64,000 bases of DNA from Streptomyces phaeoluteigriseus (GCF_001896135.2 NZ_MPOH02000016.1:270774-334773); one strand, 5' to 3'. Counted from the first letter of the stretch, positions 44,046 through 53,526 are shown. The notes: a model not told the origin generated them from the sequence alone. A program made the numbers and translations.

Positions 44046-45059
44046 ATGCCCAGCGCCCAGCTGCCCAGGGCTGTGTTCGCCATGGATCCGGTGCACCTCC
44101 CTCTGCTGTTCCCGGCGCCACTCCTGGCCAGGCTGCGGCGGGCGGCCGACATCGACCCCGCGCTCGTCGTGCGGGACTTCGCCGATCCGGCCGCCGCGAC
44201 CGCCCTGGCGGGAGCCGAGGTCCTGATCACCGGCTGGGGCTGCCCCCGCCTCGGTGCGGACACGCTGGCGGCGGCTCCCCGGCTGCGCTCGGTGCTGCAC
44301 GCCGCCGGCACCGTCCGCTCCCTGGTCGGAGAGCCCTTGTGGAAACACGGGATCACCGTTTCGAGCGCGGTTGTCGGCAACGCCCTCCCGGTCGCCGAGT
44401 ACACCCTTGCCATGGTCCTGCTCGCCGGGAAGGACGCTTTCACCCACCGGGAGCGCTTCCGCCGCACCCACGTTCCCCCCTCCGCCGGCGAGACCGCGCA
44501 CATCGGGAACGTCGGCCGCCGGGTGGGCGTCATCGGGGCCTCACGCGTGGGCCGTCGGCTGTTGGAACTCATGCGCCCCTACGAGTTCGAGGTCCTCCTG
44601 CACGACCCGTACGTCGACCCCTCCGAGGCGGCCGAACTGGGCGCTCTGGCACTGCCGTTGGAGGAACTGTTGAGGTGCAGCGACATCGTCAGCCTGCACG
44701 CGCCCGACATCCCCGAAACCCGTCACATGCTCGACCGCGACCGGCTCGCGCTCGTCCGCGACGGCGGCGTACTGATCAACACCTCCCGCGGCGCGCTGAT
44801 CGACCACGCCGCCCTCACCGACGAACTGGTCTCCGGCCGGCTGCACGCGATCCTCGACGTCACCGAGCCCGAGCCGCTGCCCGCCGACTCCCCGCTCTAC
44901 CGGCTCCCGAACGTGTTCCTCACCCCGCACATCGCGGGTTCCCTCGGCAACGAACTGGAGCGGCTCGGCCGCATCGTCGTGGGAGAGCTGGAACGGCTGG
45001 CCGACGGACTGCCCCTGGCCCACGAGGTACGTCACGCGGACCTGGCGCGAGTGGCCTGA
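44046..45059 (+). CDS. D-isomer-specific 2-hydroxyacid dehydrogenase
   Basis: 337 residues. Catalytic domain split around an NAD-binding Rossmann domain at about 155-290: GVIGASRVGRRLLELM, SLHAPDIPETRHML, INTSRGALIDHAAL (Arg), VTEPEPLP (Glu) and TPHIAGS (His). The reaction is reversible reduction of a 2-keto acid. The palindromes directly upstream resemble those of the pectin genes, suggesting a role in sugar-acid metabolism; this is inference. ATG 44046 follows CAGGAGGGTC. Confidence 0.9.
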   Translation: MPSAQLPRAVFAMDPVHLPLLFPAPLLARLRRAADIDPALVVRDFADPAAATALAGAEVLITGWGCPRLGADTLAAAPRLRSVLHAAGTVRSLVGEPLWKHGITVSSAVVGNALPVAEYTLAMVLLAGKDAFTHRERFRRTHVPPSAGETAHIGNVGRRVGVIGASRVGRRLLELMRPYEFEVLLHDPYVDPSEAAELGALALPLEELLRCSDIVSLHAPDIPETRHMLDRDRLALVRDGGVLINTSRGALIDHAALTDELVSGRLHAILDVTEPEPLPADSPLYRLPNVFLTPHIAGSLGNELERLGRIVVGELERLADGLPLAHEVRHADLARVA

Positions 45060-45449
45060 CCCGGCCCGACGGACCAGCCAGGGGCACCGCTGACCTGGCG
45101 CTCGCCGCCGCGCGCAAGCCGTTGCCCGTGCCGCGCGGCGGTGCCGTCGACCACGCCGCGAGCCCCTGCCGTCGACCGTCCTGCGTGGCGCCACCGTCGA
45201 CCGTGCCGCGTGGCGAGAAGAACCGAACGCTCGACATCGGCCTTCACAACTGGAGCGGCAGGAGGCAGGCGGCCGGCGGCCGGCGTCGACCTGCCGGGCC
45301 TCGTCCTGACCGGCGCCCCGCTGTCCATCGCTCCGATGTGGATCACGCTGGTGGCGGTGCGCCGCCACTGGCGGACCGGCGTGACGCTGCGCGCTCCCGA
45401 GCAGCCGTCTCCCCGCGACCGACGGCACCGGCCGCCTGGTGCGAACGGC
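45060..45449. other. intergenic region with short repeats
   Basis: 390 bases between convergent genes. At 45130-45212 CCGTCGACC(GT) and GCCGCGTGGCG/GCCGCGCGGCG elements recur about three times. No coding frame is convincing. Confidence 0.4.
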
Positions 45450-45857
45450 TCAGTCGATGACCGCCACGGCCTCGATCTCGACCAGGTGCTCGGGCACGTC
45501 CAGTGCCGCGACACCCAGCAGTGTGCCCGGCGGCACCGGAGTGACGCCCAGCTTCGAGGACGCCCGTGCGGCGCCCTCGAGGAACAGGGGCATCTTGTCG
45601 GGGGTCCAGTCGACGACGTAGACGGTCAGTTTCGCGACGTCGTCGAAGGAGGCGCCTGCACCGGCGAGGGCGGTGGCGACGTTGAGGTAGCACCGTTCGA
45701 CCTGGGCGGCGAGGTCTCCTTCGCCGACAGTGATCCCGTCGGTGTCCCAGGCGACCTGCCCGGCGACGAAGACGAGTTTCGAGCCGGTGGCGATCGACAC
45801 CTGCCGGTAGACGTCGATCTCCGGGAGACCGCTGGGGTTCAGAAGAGTGATGGCCAT
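45450..45857 (-). CDS. RidA family protein
   Basis: 135 residues of the YjgF/YER057c/UK114 family, which hydrolyse reactive enamine/imine intermediates of amino-acid metabolism. Features: VFVAGQVAWDTDG, AQVERCYLNVATAL, KLTVYVVD and VPPGTLLGVAALDVPEHLVE; the position of the conserved catalytic Arg reads PPGTLLG here, so an Arg is not present and the protein may be a non-deaminase Rid subgroup. ATG 45857. It is divergent from HxlR, its probable regulator, with 220 bases between. Confidence 0.88.
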   Translation of the reverse strand: MAITLLNPSGLPEIDVYRQVSIATGSKLVFVAGQVAWDTDGITVGEGDLAAQVERCYLNVATALAGAGASFDDVAKLTVYVVDWTPDKMPLFLEGAARASSKLGVTPVPPGTLLGVAALDVPEHLVEIEAVAVID

Positions 45858-46077
45858 GCTGTCCGTCTCTTTCGTGAGCGGTTGCGAGCAGCCGCCGGGA
45901 GGCGCGCCCGCAACCGGTGGGTGAGCGGGCCCGCGAGCGGGCGCACAGGTGTCTGGGCGCACAGGTGATTCGCTCGCCCGCCAGGCACCGCTACTCGGTC
46001 ACTTGTGGTTACTCAGGAACCGTAGGAGAGTGTTCGCCGACATGGAAGAACGCACTTTTCGGTGACTGGGGAACCAG

Positions 46078-46599
46078 ATGGTGACCAAGCAGTTCAAGGG
46101 CTCGTCCGAAGACGCGGACCTGAGCCGCGCCGACTCCCTGGCGCGGGAGATCTTCTCGGACATCGCCAACAAATGGGCACTCCTGATCACCGAGGCGCTC
46201 GGTGACCGGACGCTGCGTTTCAGCGAGTTGCGGAACGAGATCGAGGGCATCAGCCACAAGATGCTCACCCAGAACCTGCGCCTGCTGGAGCGCAACGGCC
46301 TGGTCGAGCGGACCGTCTACGCCACGGTGCCGCCGCGGGTCGAGTACACCCTGACCGAGCCGGGTCACGCGCTGCGGGTGACGATCGACGGGCTGTGCGA
46401 CTGGACGCACCAGTACCTCGGTCAGATCGAGGACTCGCGCCCTCTACGGCTGGTGGCAGTGGAACCGCGACCGGAGCGGTCGCCGACGGCCACATCACCC
46501 GCGCTTCGCCACCTGGCGCGAGCGCGCGGCCTGCCGGCGCGCCGCCGCCGGCCACGGTGTTGGAGGAGGTCGTTCGGGGGGTCGGGCAGAATCGGGGGT
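46078..46599 (+). CDS. HxlR family transcriptional regulator, 3' end unclear
   Basis: Residues 1-120 are a complete HxlR winged helix (LAREIFSDIANKWALLITEA; LRFSELRNEIEGISHKMLTQ; VPPRVEYTLTEPG; CDWTHQYLGQIED). Normally such proteins end just after this point. Here no stop occurs: after about 46437 codon bias drops in this frame and improves in another (reading LYGWWQWNRDR), and the frame continues open into the PH-domain gene. Either a base was lost near 46440 or foreign sequence follows. I give the end as the base before the PH start. It likely controls the divergent ridA gene; TACTC and TCGGTxACT repeats lie at 45991-46067. Confidence 0.7.
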
Positions 46600-47307
46600 A
46601 TGACGAGTTCGGATGAGCAGGGGTCGGTGCCGGGGGCCGGGGTCAAGGACCGGGTGTACCGGTCGCCCGCGGGGATGGCCGGTGGGGTGCTGCTGCTCGG
46701 CCTGATCGGCTGGCTCGGGGGCGACGCGATCGTCGTCGGGGACGGGCGGACGCCGTGGCTGGCGCTCGCCGCGCTGATCCTGCTGGTGCCGTTGGTCCTC
46801 GCCTTCACGCTGCGGCCGGCCGTGTTCGCCGGTGACGACCGGATGCGGGTGCGCAACCCGTTCCGGGTGATCGTGCTGCCCTGGGGACAGGTCGCCTCGC
46901 TGCGGTCGGCGTACTCCAACGAGGTCGTCGCCGAGTCCGGCCAGAAGTTCCAGCTCTGGTCGATCCCGGTCTCGCTGCGGGCGCGCAAGAAGGCCGCGCG
47001 GCGGCAGGACCGGGTCGCCGCGGATCAGGCCGCCGAGCGTGAGGGGCGCCCGCGGCGCAGGCGTGGTGGCTTCGGGGGGCCGGGCGGTTTCGGGGGCGGG
47101 CTGTCCTCGCATGTGGGCCCGGACGTTCCCGAGGGGCCCGCGCGCGCCGAGTCCGACAGGGCCATGGACGAACTGCGGAGCCTGTGGGAGGCGCGGCAGA
47201 AGGAGGCGTCCGCACAGGGCGAGGTGACCGTGCGGTGGGCCTGGGAGATCATGGCGCCGGCCGCCGTGGGCGCGCTCCTGCTGGTGATCCTGGTGGCCGT
47301 GGGGTGA
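46600..47307 (+). CDS. PH domain-containing membrane protein
   Basis: 235 residues. Two N-terminal TM helices (GMAGGVLLLGLIGWLGGDAI; LALAALILLVPLVLAFTL) lead to a bacterial PH-like domain (DDRMRVRNPFRVIVLPWGQV; SGQKFQLWSIPVSLRARKKA), a basic Gly/Arg linker and a C-terminal TM helix. Function unknown; homologues sit beside the phosphosugar mutase gene in Streptomyces. ATG 46600 matches homologue starts, though the open frame extends upstream into the HxlR gene. Confidence 0.82.
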   Translation: MTSSDEQGSVPGAGVKDRVYRSPAGMAGGVLLLGLIGWLGGDAIVVGDGRTPWLALAALILLVPLVLAFTLRPAVFAGDDRMRVRNPFRVIVLPWGQVASLRSAYSNEVVAESGQKFQLWSIPVSLRARKKAARRQDRVAADQAAEREGRPRRRRGGFGGPGGFGGGLSSHVGPDVPEGPARAESDRAMDELRSLWEARQKEASAQGEVTVRWAWEIMAPAAVGALLLVILVAVG

Positions 47308-47419
47308 CTTCGTCCGCGCCGGGACGCCCCGAAGGGGGCCCGGCGCCGGACGATGCCCGTCAGGTGCCGGCGCGGGTGAACCGGGGCGCCGCCCCGCCGG
47401 TCGGCGCCCCCCCCGCCGC

Positions 47420-49050
47420 TCAGATGCCGGCCGCCGCCGACAGATCCCGCTTCACGGCCGCGAGCAGCTCGGCCGCGCGGGCGTGGGCCGCCGGGAGACC
47501 GTCGGCCGAGCCGACCGGCACCACGACCTCCAGGTAGCACTTCAGCTTCGGCTCGGTACCGCTGGGTCGTACGACCACACGGGCGCCGTCGAGCGTGTAG
47601 CGCAGCCCGTCGGTGGGCGGCAGCCTGTCGGTGCCCTTGGACAGGTCCTCGGCGCGGGTGATCGCCAGCCCGGCCAGCTCGGTCGGGGGCCGCTCGCGCA
47701 GCCGCTCCATCGCACGGGCGATGACCGTCAGGTCCTCCACCCGCACCGACAGCTGGTCGGTGGCGTGCAGCCCGTGCTCGACGGCGAGGTCGTCGAGCAG
47801 ATCGAGCAGCGTGCGGCCCCGCTCCTTCAGTTCGGACGCCAGCTCGGTGACGAGGAGGGCGGCGGTGATGCCGTCCTTGTCGCGCACGCCCTCGGGGTCG
47901 ACGCAGTAGCCGAGGGCCTCCTCGTAGCCGTAGCGCAGGCCGTCGACGCGGGCGATCCACTTGAAGCCGGTCAGGGTCTCCTCGTACGGCAGCCCGGCCT
48001 TCTCGGCGATCCGGCCGAGGAGGGAGGACGAGACGATCGACTCGGCGAAGGTCCCGCGCGCTCCACGGCTCACCAGATGCGCGGCGAGCAGGGCGCCCAC
48101 CTCGTCGCCGCGCAGCATCCGCCACCGCTCGCCGTCCCGGACGGCCACGGCGCACCGGTCGGCGTCCGGGTCGTTGGCGATGACCAGGTCGGGGTCCGTC
48201 TCACGGGCCTTCGCGAACGCGAGGTCCATCGCGCCGGGCTCCTCCGGGTTGGGGAACGCGACGGTCGGGAACTCCGGGTCGGGCTCGGCCTGCTCGGCGA
48301 CCAGCACCGGCTCGGGGAACCCCGCGCGGGCGAAGGCGGCCAGCAGGACGTCCTTGCCGACGCCGTGCATCGCCGTGTAGACGGTGCGGGCGGTGCGCGG
48401 GGAGCCGGCCGAGAGGACCGCGTCCGTACGGGCCAGGTAGGCGTCGAGGACCGAGTCGTCCAGGACCTCCCAGCCGTTGTCCGGGCGGGGTACGTCGTCC
48501 AGGGAACGGATCGCGGCGATCTCGGCGGCGATCTCCGCGTCGGCGGGCGGCACGATCTGCGAGCCGTCGCCCAGATAGACCTTGTAGCCGTTGTCGCGGG
48601 GCGGGTTGTGGCTGGCCGTGACCTCGACGCCGGCGACCGCGCCCAGATGCCTTATGGCGTACGCCAGGACGGGCGTCGGCAGCGGGCGGGGAAGGAGGGC
48701 CGCGCGCAGGCCCGCGCCCGTCATCACGGCGGCCGTGTCGCGGGCGAACGCCTCCGACTTGTGCCGGGCGTCGTAGCCGATGACGACCAGGCCGTCGCGG
48801 CTGCCCGCTCGCGGAGGTACGCGGCGAGGCCGGCGGCGGCGCGGATGACGACGGCGCGGTTCATGCGCATGGGCCCCGCGCCGAGTTCGCCTCGCAGGCC
48901 GGCGGTGCCGAACTGGAGGGTGCCGGTGAAGCGGGCGGTGAGTTCGGTGACGTCCCCGGCGTCGAGGAGGGCCGCGAGTTCGTCGCGGGTCTCGGGGTCG
49001 GGGTCCTCGGCGAGCCAGGTGCGGGCGCGAGCGATCAGGTCGTCGTGCAC
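47420..49050 (-). pseudogene. phosphosugar mutase (phosphomannomutase/phosphoglucomutase type), one frame break
   Basis: About 543 residues of the alpha-D-phosphohexomutase family, interconverting sugar 1- and 6-phosphates. GTG 49050 starts HDDLIARARTWLAEDPDPET with TLQFGTAGLRGELGAGPMRM; the frame breaks near 48806 after AYLRER, where one G is missing from a G run on the coding strand, and continues GLVVIGYDARHKS. Later blocks are intact: TASHNPPRDNGYKVY (phosphoserine), DPDADRCAV (Mg), EEALGYCVD and RPSGTEPKLKCYLE. With purine nucleoside phosphorylase next door it probably handles ribose/deoxyribose 1-phosphate. The break looks like an assembly error in an essential-type gene. Confidence 0.88.
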
Positions 49051-49110
49051 GGGTGGTCAACCTCTCGAGTCGTACGTGAGTCTGTCTCGCCCCCGCCGGC
49101 CCTGCCCTTC

Positions 49111-49180
49111 CCGTCCCCGGGGGCCGCGCCCCGGGACCCCCGCCGGCGGCGCTTCCCGCGTCGTCCTCGGACGCCGGACG
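49111..49180. repeat. GC-rich intergenic hairpin sequence
   Basis: CCCCGGGG arms around 49115-49135 and a CGTCC / GGACG hairpin at 49162-49180 (CGTCCTCGGACGCCGGACG). This is the recurrent intergenic 'GGGxCGCGCCCC' plus 'ACGCCGGACGGGC' string of Streptomyces; a similar one is at 61674. Confidence 0.5.
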
Positions 49181-49245
49181 GGCAGGACACGGCGGCCGGA
49201 CCGGGGGTGGTGGGTGGGGTGGGTACAGGCTGGGGGCAGCGCCCC

Positions 49246-50070
49246 TTACAGGCGGGCCAGGACCTGGGTGAGCAGGGCGCCCATGCGGGTCGCGGAGTCG
49301 CGGCCCGCCTGGAGGACCTCCTCGTGGTTCAACGGCTCGCCGGTCATCCCCGCCGCGAGGTTGGTCACGAGGGAGATGCCGAGCACCTCGGCGCCGGCCT
49401 CCCGCGCCGCGATGGCCTCCAGCACCGTCGACATGCCCACCAGGTCCGCGCCGATCACCCGTGCCATGCGGATCTCCGCGGGCGTCTCGTAGTGCGGGCC
49501 GGGGAACTGGGCGTAGACGCCCTCCTCCAGCGTGGGGTCGACCTCCTTGCACAGCGCCCGCAGCCGCGGCGAGTACAGGTCCGTCAGGTCGACGAAGTTC
49601 GCGCCGACGATCGGAGAGGTCGCCGTGAGGTTGATGTGGTCGCTGATCAGCACCGGCTGACCGGGCCGCATGCCCTCGCGCAGTCCCCCGCAGCCGTTGG
49701 TCAGCACGATCGTCTTGCTGCCGGCCGCCACCGCCGTACGGACGCCGTGGGCGACCGCGGCCACCCCGCGGCCCTCGTAGTAGTGCGTGCGGCCCAGGAA
49801 CACCAGGGCGCGCTTCTCGCCGATCCGGTACGAGCGGATCGTGCCGCCGTGGCCCTCGACCGCCGGCGGCGGGAAGCCGGGCAGCTCGGTGACCGGGAAC
49901 TCGGCGTCGGGGGTGCCCAGGGCGTCCACGGCCGGTGCCCAGCCGGAGCCCATCACGAGGGCGACGTCGTGGGTCTCGGCGCCCGTCAGTTCGCGCAGGC
50001 GCGCGGCTGCGGCGTCGGCGGCGGCGTGGGGGTCGCCCTGGATGTCGTCCGGGAGAAGAGATGCGTTCAC
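49246..50070 (-). CDS. deoD: purine-nucleoside phosphorylase
   Basis: 274 residues; phosphorolysis of purine (deoxy)nucleosides. It is of the trimeric type: MGSGWAPAVDAL (phosphate), LGRTHYYEGRG, LTNGCGGL, FPGPHYETPAEIRM and GADLVGMSTVLEAIAAREAG, with NLAAGMTGEPLNHEEV at the end. Same direction as the phosphosugar mutase 195 bases downstream, consistent with nucleoside salvage. The symbol deoD follows Streptomyces usage; punA is the alternative. Confidence 0.92.
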   Translation of the reverse strand: MNASLLPDDIQGDPHAAADAAAARLRELTGAETHDVALVMGSGWAPAVDALGTPDAEFPVTELPGFPPPAVEGHGGTIRSYRIGEKRALVFLGRTHYYEGRGVAAVAHGVRTAVAAGSKTIVLTNGCGGLREGMRPGQPVLISDHINLTATSPIVGANFVDLTDLYSPRLRALCKEVDPTLEEGVYAQFPGPHYETPAEIRMARVIGADLVGMSTVLEAIAAREAGAEVLGISLVTNLAAGMTGEPLNHEEVLQAGRDSATRMGALLTQVLARL

Positions 50071-50224
50071 GCGATGAGGGTAGCCGGTCCCGGCCTACGC
50101 GCGTAGATGACAGAGCCCACCGGATGGCGATCGTTGTCTTGTCGTTTCCGACAGGGGCCGACGGGAGAGTGTCCGGGTGGTCGTCAGAGTGGTGGGGGAG
50201 GAGAGGCGGAACGGGGCCGGGCGA

Positions 50225-50662
50225 TCAGCACGGGCGTTTGCGCAGCTCCATCACGTAGTCGTGCGGCGCTCCCGCCGACTCCGCCGCGTCGGCGACCTCG
50301 CCCAGGTAGCGGGCGGAGGGCAGCCCGCCCTCGTAGCCGTTGAGGACGTACACCCAGCCCTGTTCCTCGCCGTCCAGGGTGTGCACCCGCACTCGCATCC
50401 GGCGGTAGATGCCGAGGCCCACGCCCTCCCACCGGTCCAGCGACTCCTCGTCCGGCGGCGCCAGGTCGTACAGCGCGACGAAGACCTGGGAGAGGGGGTC
50501 CTCCACGATCGTCGCGAGCGCGCCCTCCCAGCCCAGCTGCTCGCCCCCGAACGTCAGCCGCCACCCGTTCAGCCAGCCGGTGGCGCGCAACGGCGAGTGC
50601 GGAGCGCGGCGGGACATCAGCCGCGCGTCGAGGTTGCCGGCGTACGCGGCGTAGAGCGACAT
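50225..50662 (-). CDS. gamma-glutamylcyclotransferase family protein
   Basis: 145 residues with the GGCT fold: YAAYAGNLDARLM (the YGxN-type substrate loop), WRLTFGGEQLGWEGALATIV, VALYDLAPPDEESLDRWEGV with the catalytic Glu region, and VYVLNGYEGGLPSARYLG. It may release 5-oxoproline from gamma-glutamyl compounds. Single gene, divergent from the reductase at 50779. Confidence 0.88.
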   Translation of the reverse strand: MSLYAAYAGNLDARLMSRRAPHSPLRATGWLNGWRLTFGGEQLGWEGALATIVEDPLSQVFVALYDLAPPDEESLDRWEGVGLGIYRRMRVRVHTLDGEEQGWVYVLNGYEGGLPSARYLGEVADAAESAGAPHDYVMELRKRPC

Positions 50663-50778
50663 GCGATGAGACTACGGCAGCCGGTGCGCACGTCACCGTC
50701 GTCCTCCGGCGTCCCCCGGGTACCGGCGTACCGCCGCTCGGCACCCCGGGGAAGTAGCACCTTCGTTCGTGCGGGACA

Positions 50779-52227
50779 ATGGAGTACGTGACTCGGATCG
50801 TGATCATCGGTGGCGGACCCGGCGGATACGAGGCGGCCCTGGTGGCCGCCCAGCTCGGCGCGGAGGTGACCGTCGTCGACTGCGACGGTCTGGGCGGGGC
50901 GTCGGTGCTGACCGACTGCGTGCCGTCGAAGACCCTGATCGCCACGGCGGAGGTGATGACCACCTTCGACTCGTCCTACGAGGAACTGGGCATCATCGTC
51001 GCCGACGACACCCCACCGCTGGAGCAGGCGGCCAAGGTGGTCGGCGTGGACCTCGGCAAGGTCAACCGGCGGGTCAAGCGGCTCGCCCTGGCCCAGTCCC
51101 ACGACATCACCGCCTCCGTCACCCGGGCCGGCGCCCGCGTCCTGCGCGGCCGCGGCCGGCTCAACGGCATGCAGGCCCTCGACGGCTCCCGCCAGGTCGT
51201 CGTCACCGCCGCCGACGGCACCGAGGAGACCCTCACCGCCGACGCCGTCCTCCTCGCCACCGGCGGTCACCCCCGCGAACTGCCCGACGCCCAGCCCGAC
51301 GGCGAGCGCATCCTCAACTGGACCCAGGTCTACGACCTGCGCGAGCTGCCCGAGGAACTCATCGTGGTCGGCTCCGGTGTCACCGGCGCCGAGTTCGCCG
51401 GCGCCTACCAGGCCCTCGGATCCAAGGTCACCCTCGTCTCCTCCCGCGACCGCGTGCTGCCCGGCGAGGACCCGGACGCCGCCGCCGTCCTCGAGGACGT
51501 CTTCCGCCGCCGCGGCATGAACGTGATGGCCCGCTCCCGCGCCCAGTCCGCCAAGCGCGTCGGCGACCGCGTCGAGGTCACCCTCGCCGACGGCCGGGTC
51601 ATCACCGGCTCGCACTGCCTGATGGCCGTCGGCGCCATCCCCAACAGCGCGGGCCTCGGCCTGGAGGAGGCGGGCGTCAGGGTCCGCGAGTCCGGTCACA
51701 TCTGGACCGACCGGGTCTCCCGCACCTCCGCCCCCGGCGTGTACGCCGCCGGTGACGTGACCGGCGTCTTCGCGCTCGCCTCCGTCGCCGCCATGCAGGG
51801 CCGCATCGCCATGTACCACTTCCTCGGCGACACGGTGGCCCCGCTCAACCTGAAGACCGTCTCCTCCAACGTCTTCACCGACCCCGAGATCGCCACCGTC
51901 GGCTACTCCCAGGCCGACGTCGACGGCGGCAAGATCGACGCCCGTGTGGTGAAGCTGCCGCTGCTGCGCAACCCGCGCGCCAAGATGCAGGGCATCCGCG
52001 ACGGCTTCGTCAAGATCTTCTGCCGGCCGGGTACGGAGATCGTCGTCGGCGGTGTCGTCGTGGCGCCACGTGCCTCGGAACTCATCCACCCCATCTCGAT
52101 CGCCGTCGACAACAATCTGACGGTCGAACAGATCGCGAACGCCTTCACGGTGTACCCGTCCCTTTCGGGGTCGATCGCGGAAGTCGCACGGCAGTTGCAC
52201 ACGCGCAAGACGGGCGGCGACGCCTAG
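50779..52227 (+). CDS. lpdA: NAD(P)H-quinone dehydrogenase of the LpdA (Rv3303c) type
   Basis: 482-residue FAD flavoprotein of the disulfide reductase fold: GGGPGGYEA (FAD), GSGVTGAEFAGAY (NAD), YAAGDVTG. The redox pair is incomplete: the block reads GGASVLTDCVPSKTL with one Cys instead of CxxxxC, and the C-terminal HPTxSE block reads TVYPSLSGS. This is the pattern of M. tuberculosis Rv3303c, which reduces quinones rather than lipoamide. It is not part of a 2-oxoacid dehydrogenase complex here. ATG 50779; divergent from the cyclotransferase and followed by a DeoR gene. Confidence 0.9.
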   Translation: MEYVTRIVIIGGGPGGYEAALVAAQLGAEVTVVDCDGLGGASVLTDCVPSKTLIATAEVMTTFDSSYEELGIIVADDTPPLEQAAKVVGVDLGKVNRRVKRLALAQSHDITASVTRAGARVLRGRGRLNGMQALDGSRQVVVTAADGTEETLTADAVLLATGGHPRELPDAQPDGERILNWTQVYDLRELPEELIVVGSGVTGAEFAGAYQALGSKVTLVSSRDRVLPGEDPDAAAVLEDVFRRRGMNVMARSRAQSAKRVGDRVEVTLADGRVITGSHCLMAVGAIPNSAGLGLEEAGVRVRESGHIWTDRVSRTSAPGVYAAGDVTGVFALASVAAMQGRIAMYHFLGDTVAPLNLKTVSSNVFTDPEIATVGYSQADVDGGKIDARVVKLPLLRNPRAKMQGIRDGFVKIFCRPGTEIVVGGVVVAPRASELIHPISIAVDNNLTVEQIANAFTVYPSLSGSIAEVARQLHTRKTGGDA

Positions 52228-52317
52228 GCCCGATCGGGCGGCCGAGACGGACTCCCCGCTGGTCACGGGGAGTTGTGGCCCGTGCGGGTGGCATAGGCGG
52301 GGTGACTAGGGTCCTAT

Positions 52318-52332
52318 ACCACTTCATGTGGT
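52318..52332. promoter_or_regulatory. inverted repeat before the DeoR gene
   Basis: ACCAC-TTCAT-GTGGT, 73 bases upstream of the DeoR start; the sequence after it is AT-richer and probably holds the promoter. A candidate autoregulatory operator. Confidence 0.4.
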
Positions 52333-52405
52333 GCTGTGCGAACAACTTCTGCTATTCGGCGCAAAGAGCTGAAAGCAGACGGTCGTCCGCGTTACTGTCA
52401 GTTTC

Positions 52406-53374
52406 GTGTTCGCTGCAGAACGTCGCCAATTGATCCTCGAAATGGTGCGAGCCAACGGAGCCGTGTCGCTCCGTGAACTCGCCCGCGTCGTCCAGACCTC
52501 CGAAGTGACCGTACGGCGGGACGTGCGCGCACTGGAGGCAGAAGGACTCCTCGACCGCCGGCACGGCGGTGCGGTACTACCGGGCGGTTTCACCCGCGAA
52601 TCCGGCTTTCCGCAGAAATCCCATCTCGCGACCGCCGAGAAGACCGCCATCGCCGATCTCGCCGCCAACTTCGTCGAAGAGGGCGAGGCCATCGTCGTCG
52701 GAGCCGGCACCACCACCCAGGAGCTGGCCCGTCGGCTCGCCCGGATCCCCGGGCTCACCGTCGTCACCAACTCCCTTCTGGTGGCCCAGGCGTTGGCACA
52801 CGCCAACCGCGTGGAGGTCGTCATGACCGGCGGCACCCTGCGCGGCTCCAACTACGCCCTCGTGGGCAGCGGGGCCGAACAGTCCCTCCAGGGGCTGCGC
52901 GTCTCCCGGGCCTTCCTGTCCGGGAGCGGGCTGACCGCAGAGCGCGGTCTGTCCACGTCCAACATGCTGTCGGCGTCGGTCGACCGGGCCCTCGTCCAGG
53001 CCGCGGCCGAGGTCGTCGTCCTCGCCGACCACACCAAGCTCGGCACCGACACCATGTTCCAGACCGTGCCGACGGACGTCATCACCCGCCTGATCACCGA
53101 CGAGCCGCCGGCGCACGACGACCGCGCCGGCACCGAGCTGCAGGCTCTCGCCGACCAGGGGGTGCAGATCGCCGTGGCGGGGGCGTCGGGGAACCCGGGG
53201 GGTGAGGCGGTCCCGGCGCGGCGGCAGCAGCGCCGGGACGTTCCCCTGCCGGCGCCTCGGCGGGGACAGCTTCCCGGGCCGGGGGCCGCGGCGGGCCTGC
53301 GGGCAGCCGCGGTGCTGGGGGAGCAGGCGCCGGGGACGGAGCGGGCGCGGGTCGCGGACATGAGGCGCCGCTAG
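52406..53374 (+). CDS. DeoR/GlpR family transcriptional regulator
   Basis: 322 residues. DeoR HTH at 1-60 (RRQLILEMVRANGAVSLREL; SEVTVRRDVRALEAEGLLDR), then the sugar-phosphate sensing domain (VVGAGTTTQELARRL; VTNSLLVAQALAHANRVEVV; GGTLRGSNYALVGSGAE). The last 60 residues are a disordered Pro/Arg-rich tail also known in Streptomyces orthologues. GTG 52406. Targets unknown; nearby nucleoside salvage genes are candidates. Confidence 0.9.
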   Translation: MFAAERRQLILEMVRANGAVSLRELARVVQTSEVTVRRDVRALEAEGLLDRRHGGAVLPGGFTRESGFPQKSHLATAEKTAIADLAANFVEEGEAIVVGAGTTTQELARRLARIPGLTVVTNSLLVAQALAHANRVEVVMTGGTLRGSNYALVGSGAEQSLQGLRVSRAFLSGSGLTAERGLSTSNMLSASVDRALVQAAAEVVVLADHTKLGTDTMFQTVPTDVITRLITDEPPAHDDRAGTELQALADQGVQIAVAGASGNPGGEAVPARRQQRRDVPLPAPRRGQLPGPGAAAGLRAAAVLGEQAPGTERARVADMRRR

Positions 53375-53526
53375 CCGCTAGCCGTTGGTCGGCCCGCGGG
53401 CAGGGCGCCTTGCCGCCATGGGCGGTGGGGGTACGTTCGCGGATGCCCGCCTGGTCCGTGGCTGGTCGCGCCCACGCGGCGGAGCCACAGAATGATGCAG
53501 CCCCGCGCTCCCTGCTGGGAGGAGGC

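Noticed and set aside
47420..49552. 710-codon frame ending with phosphosugar mutase
   Set aside because: The first 240 codons are low-complexity Arg/Pro translation of GC-rich DNA and overlap the purine nucleoside phosphorylase gene; the true N-terminus lies in another frame up to 49050.
50617..52266. 549-codon minus-strand frame over the flavoprotein gene
   Set aside because: Gly/Val/Asp-rich mirror translation of a highly biased gene; no family features.
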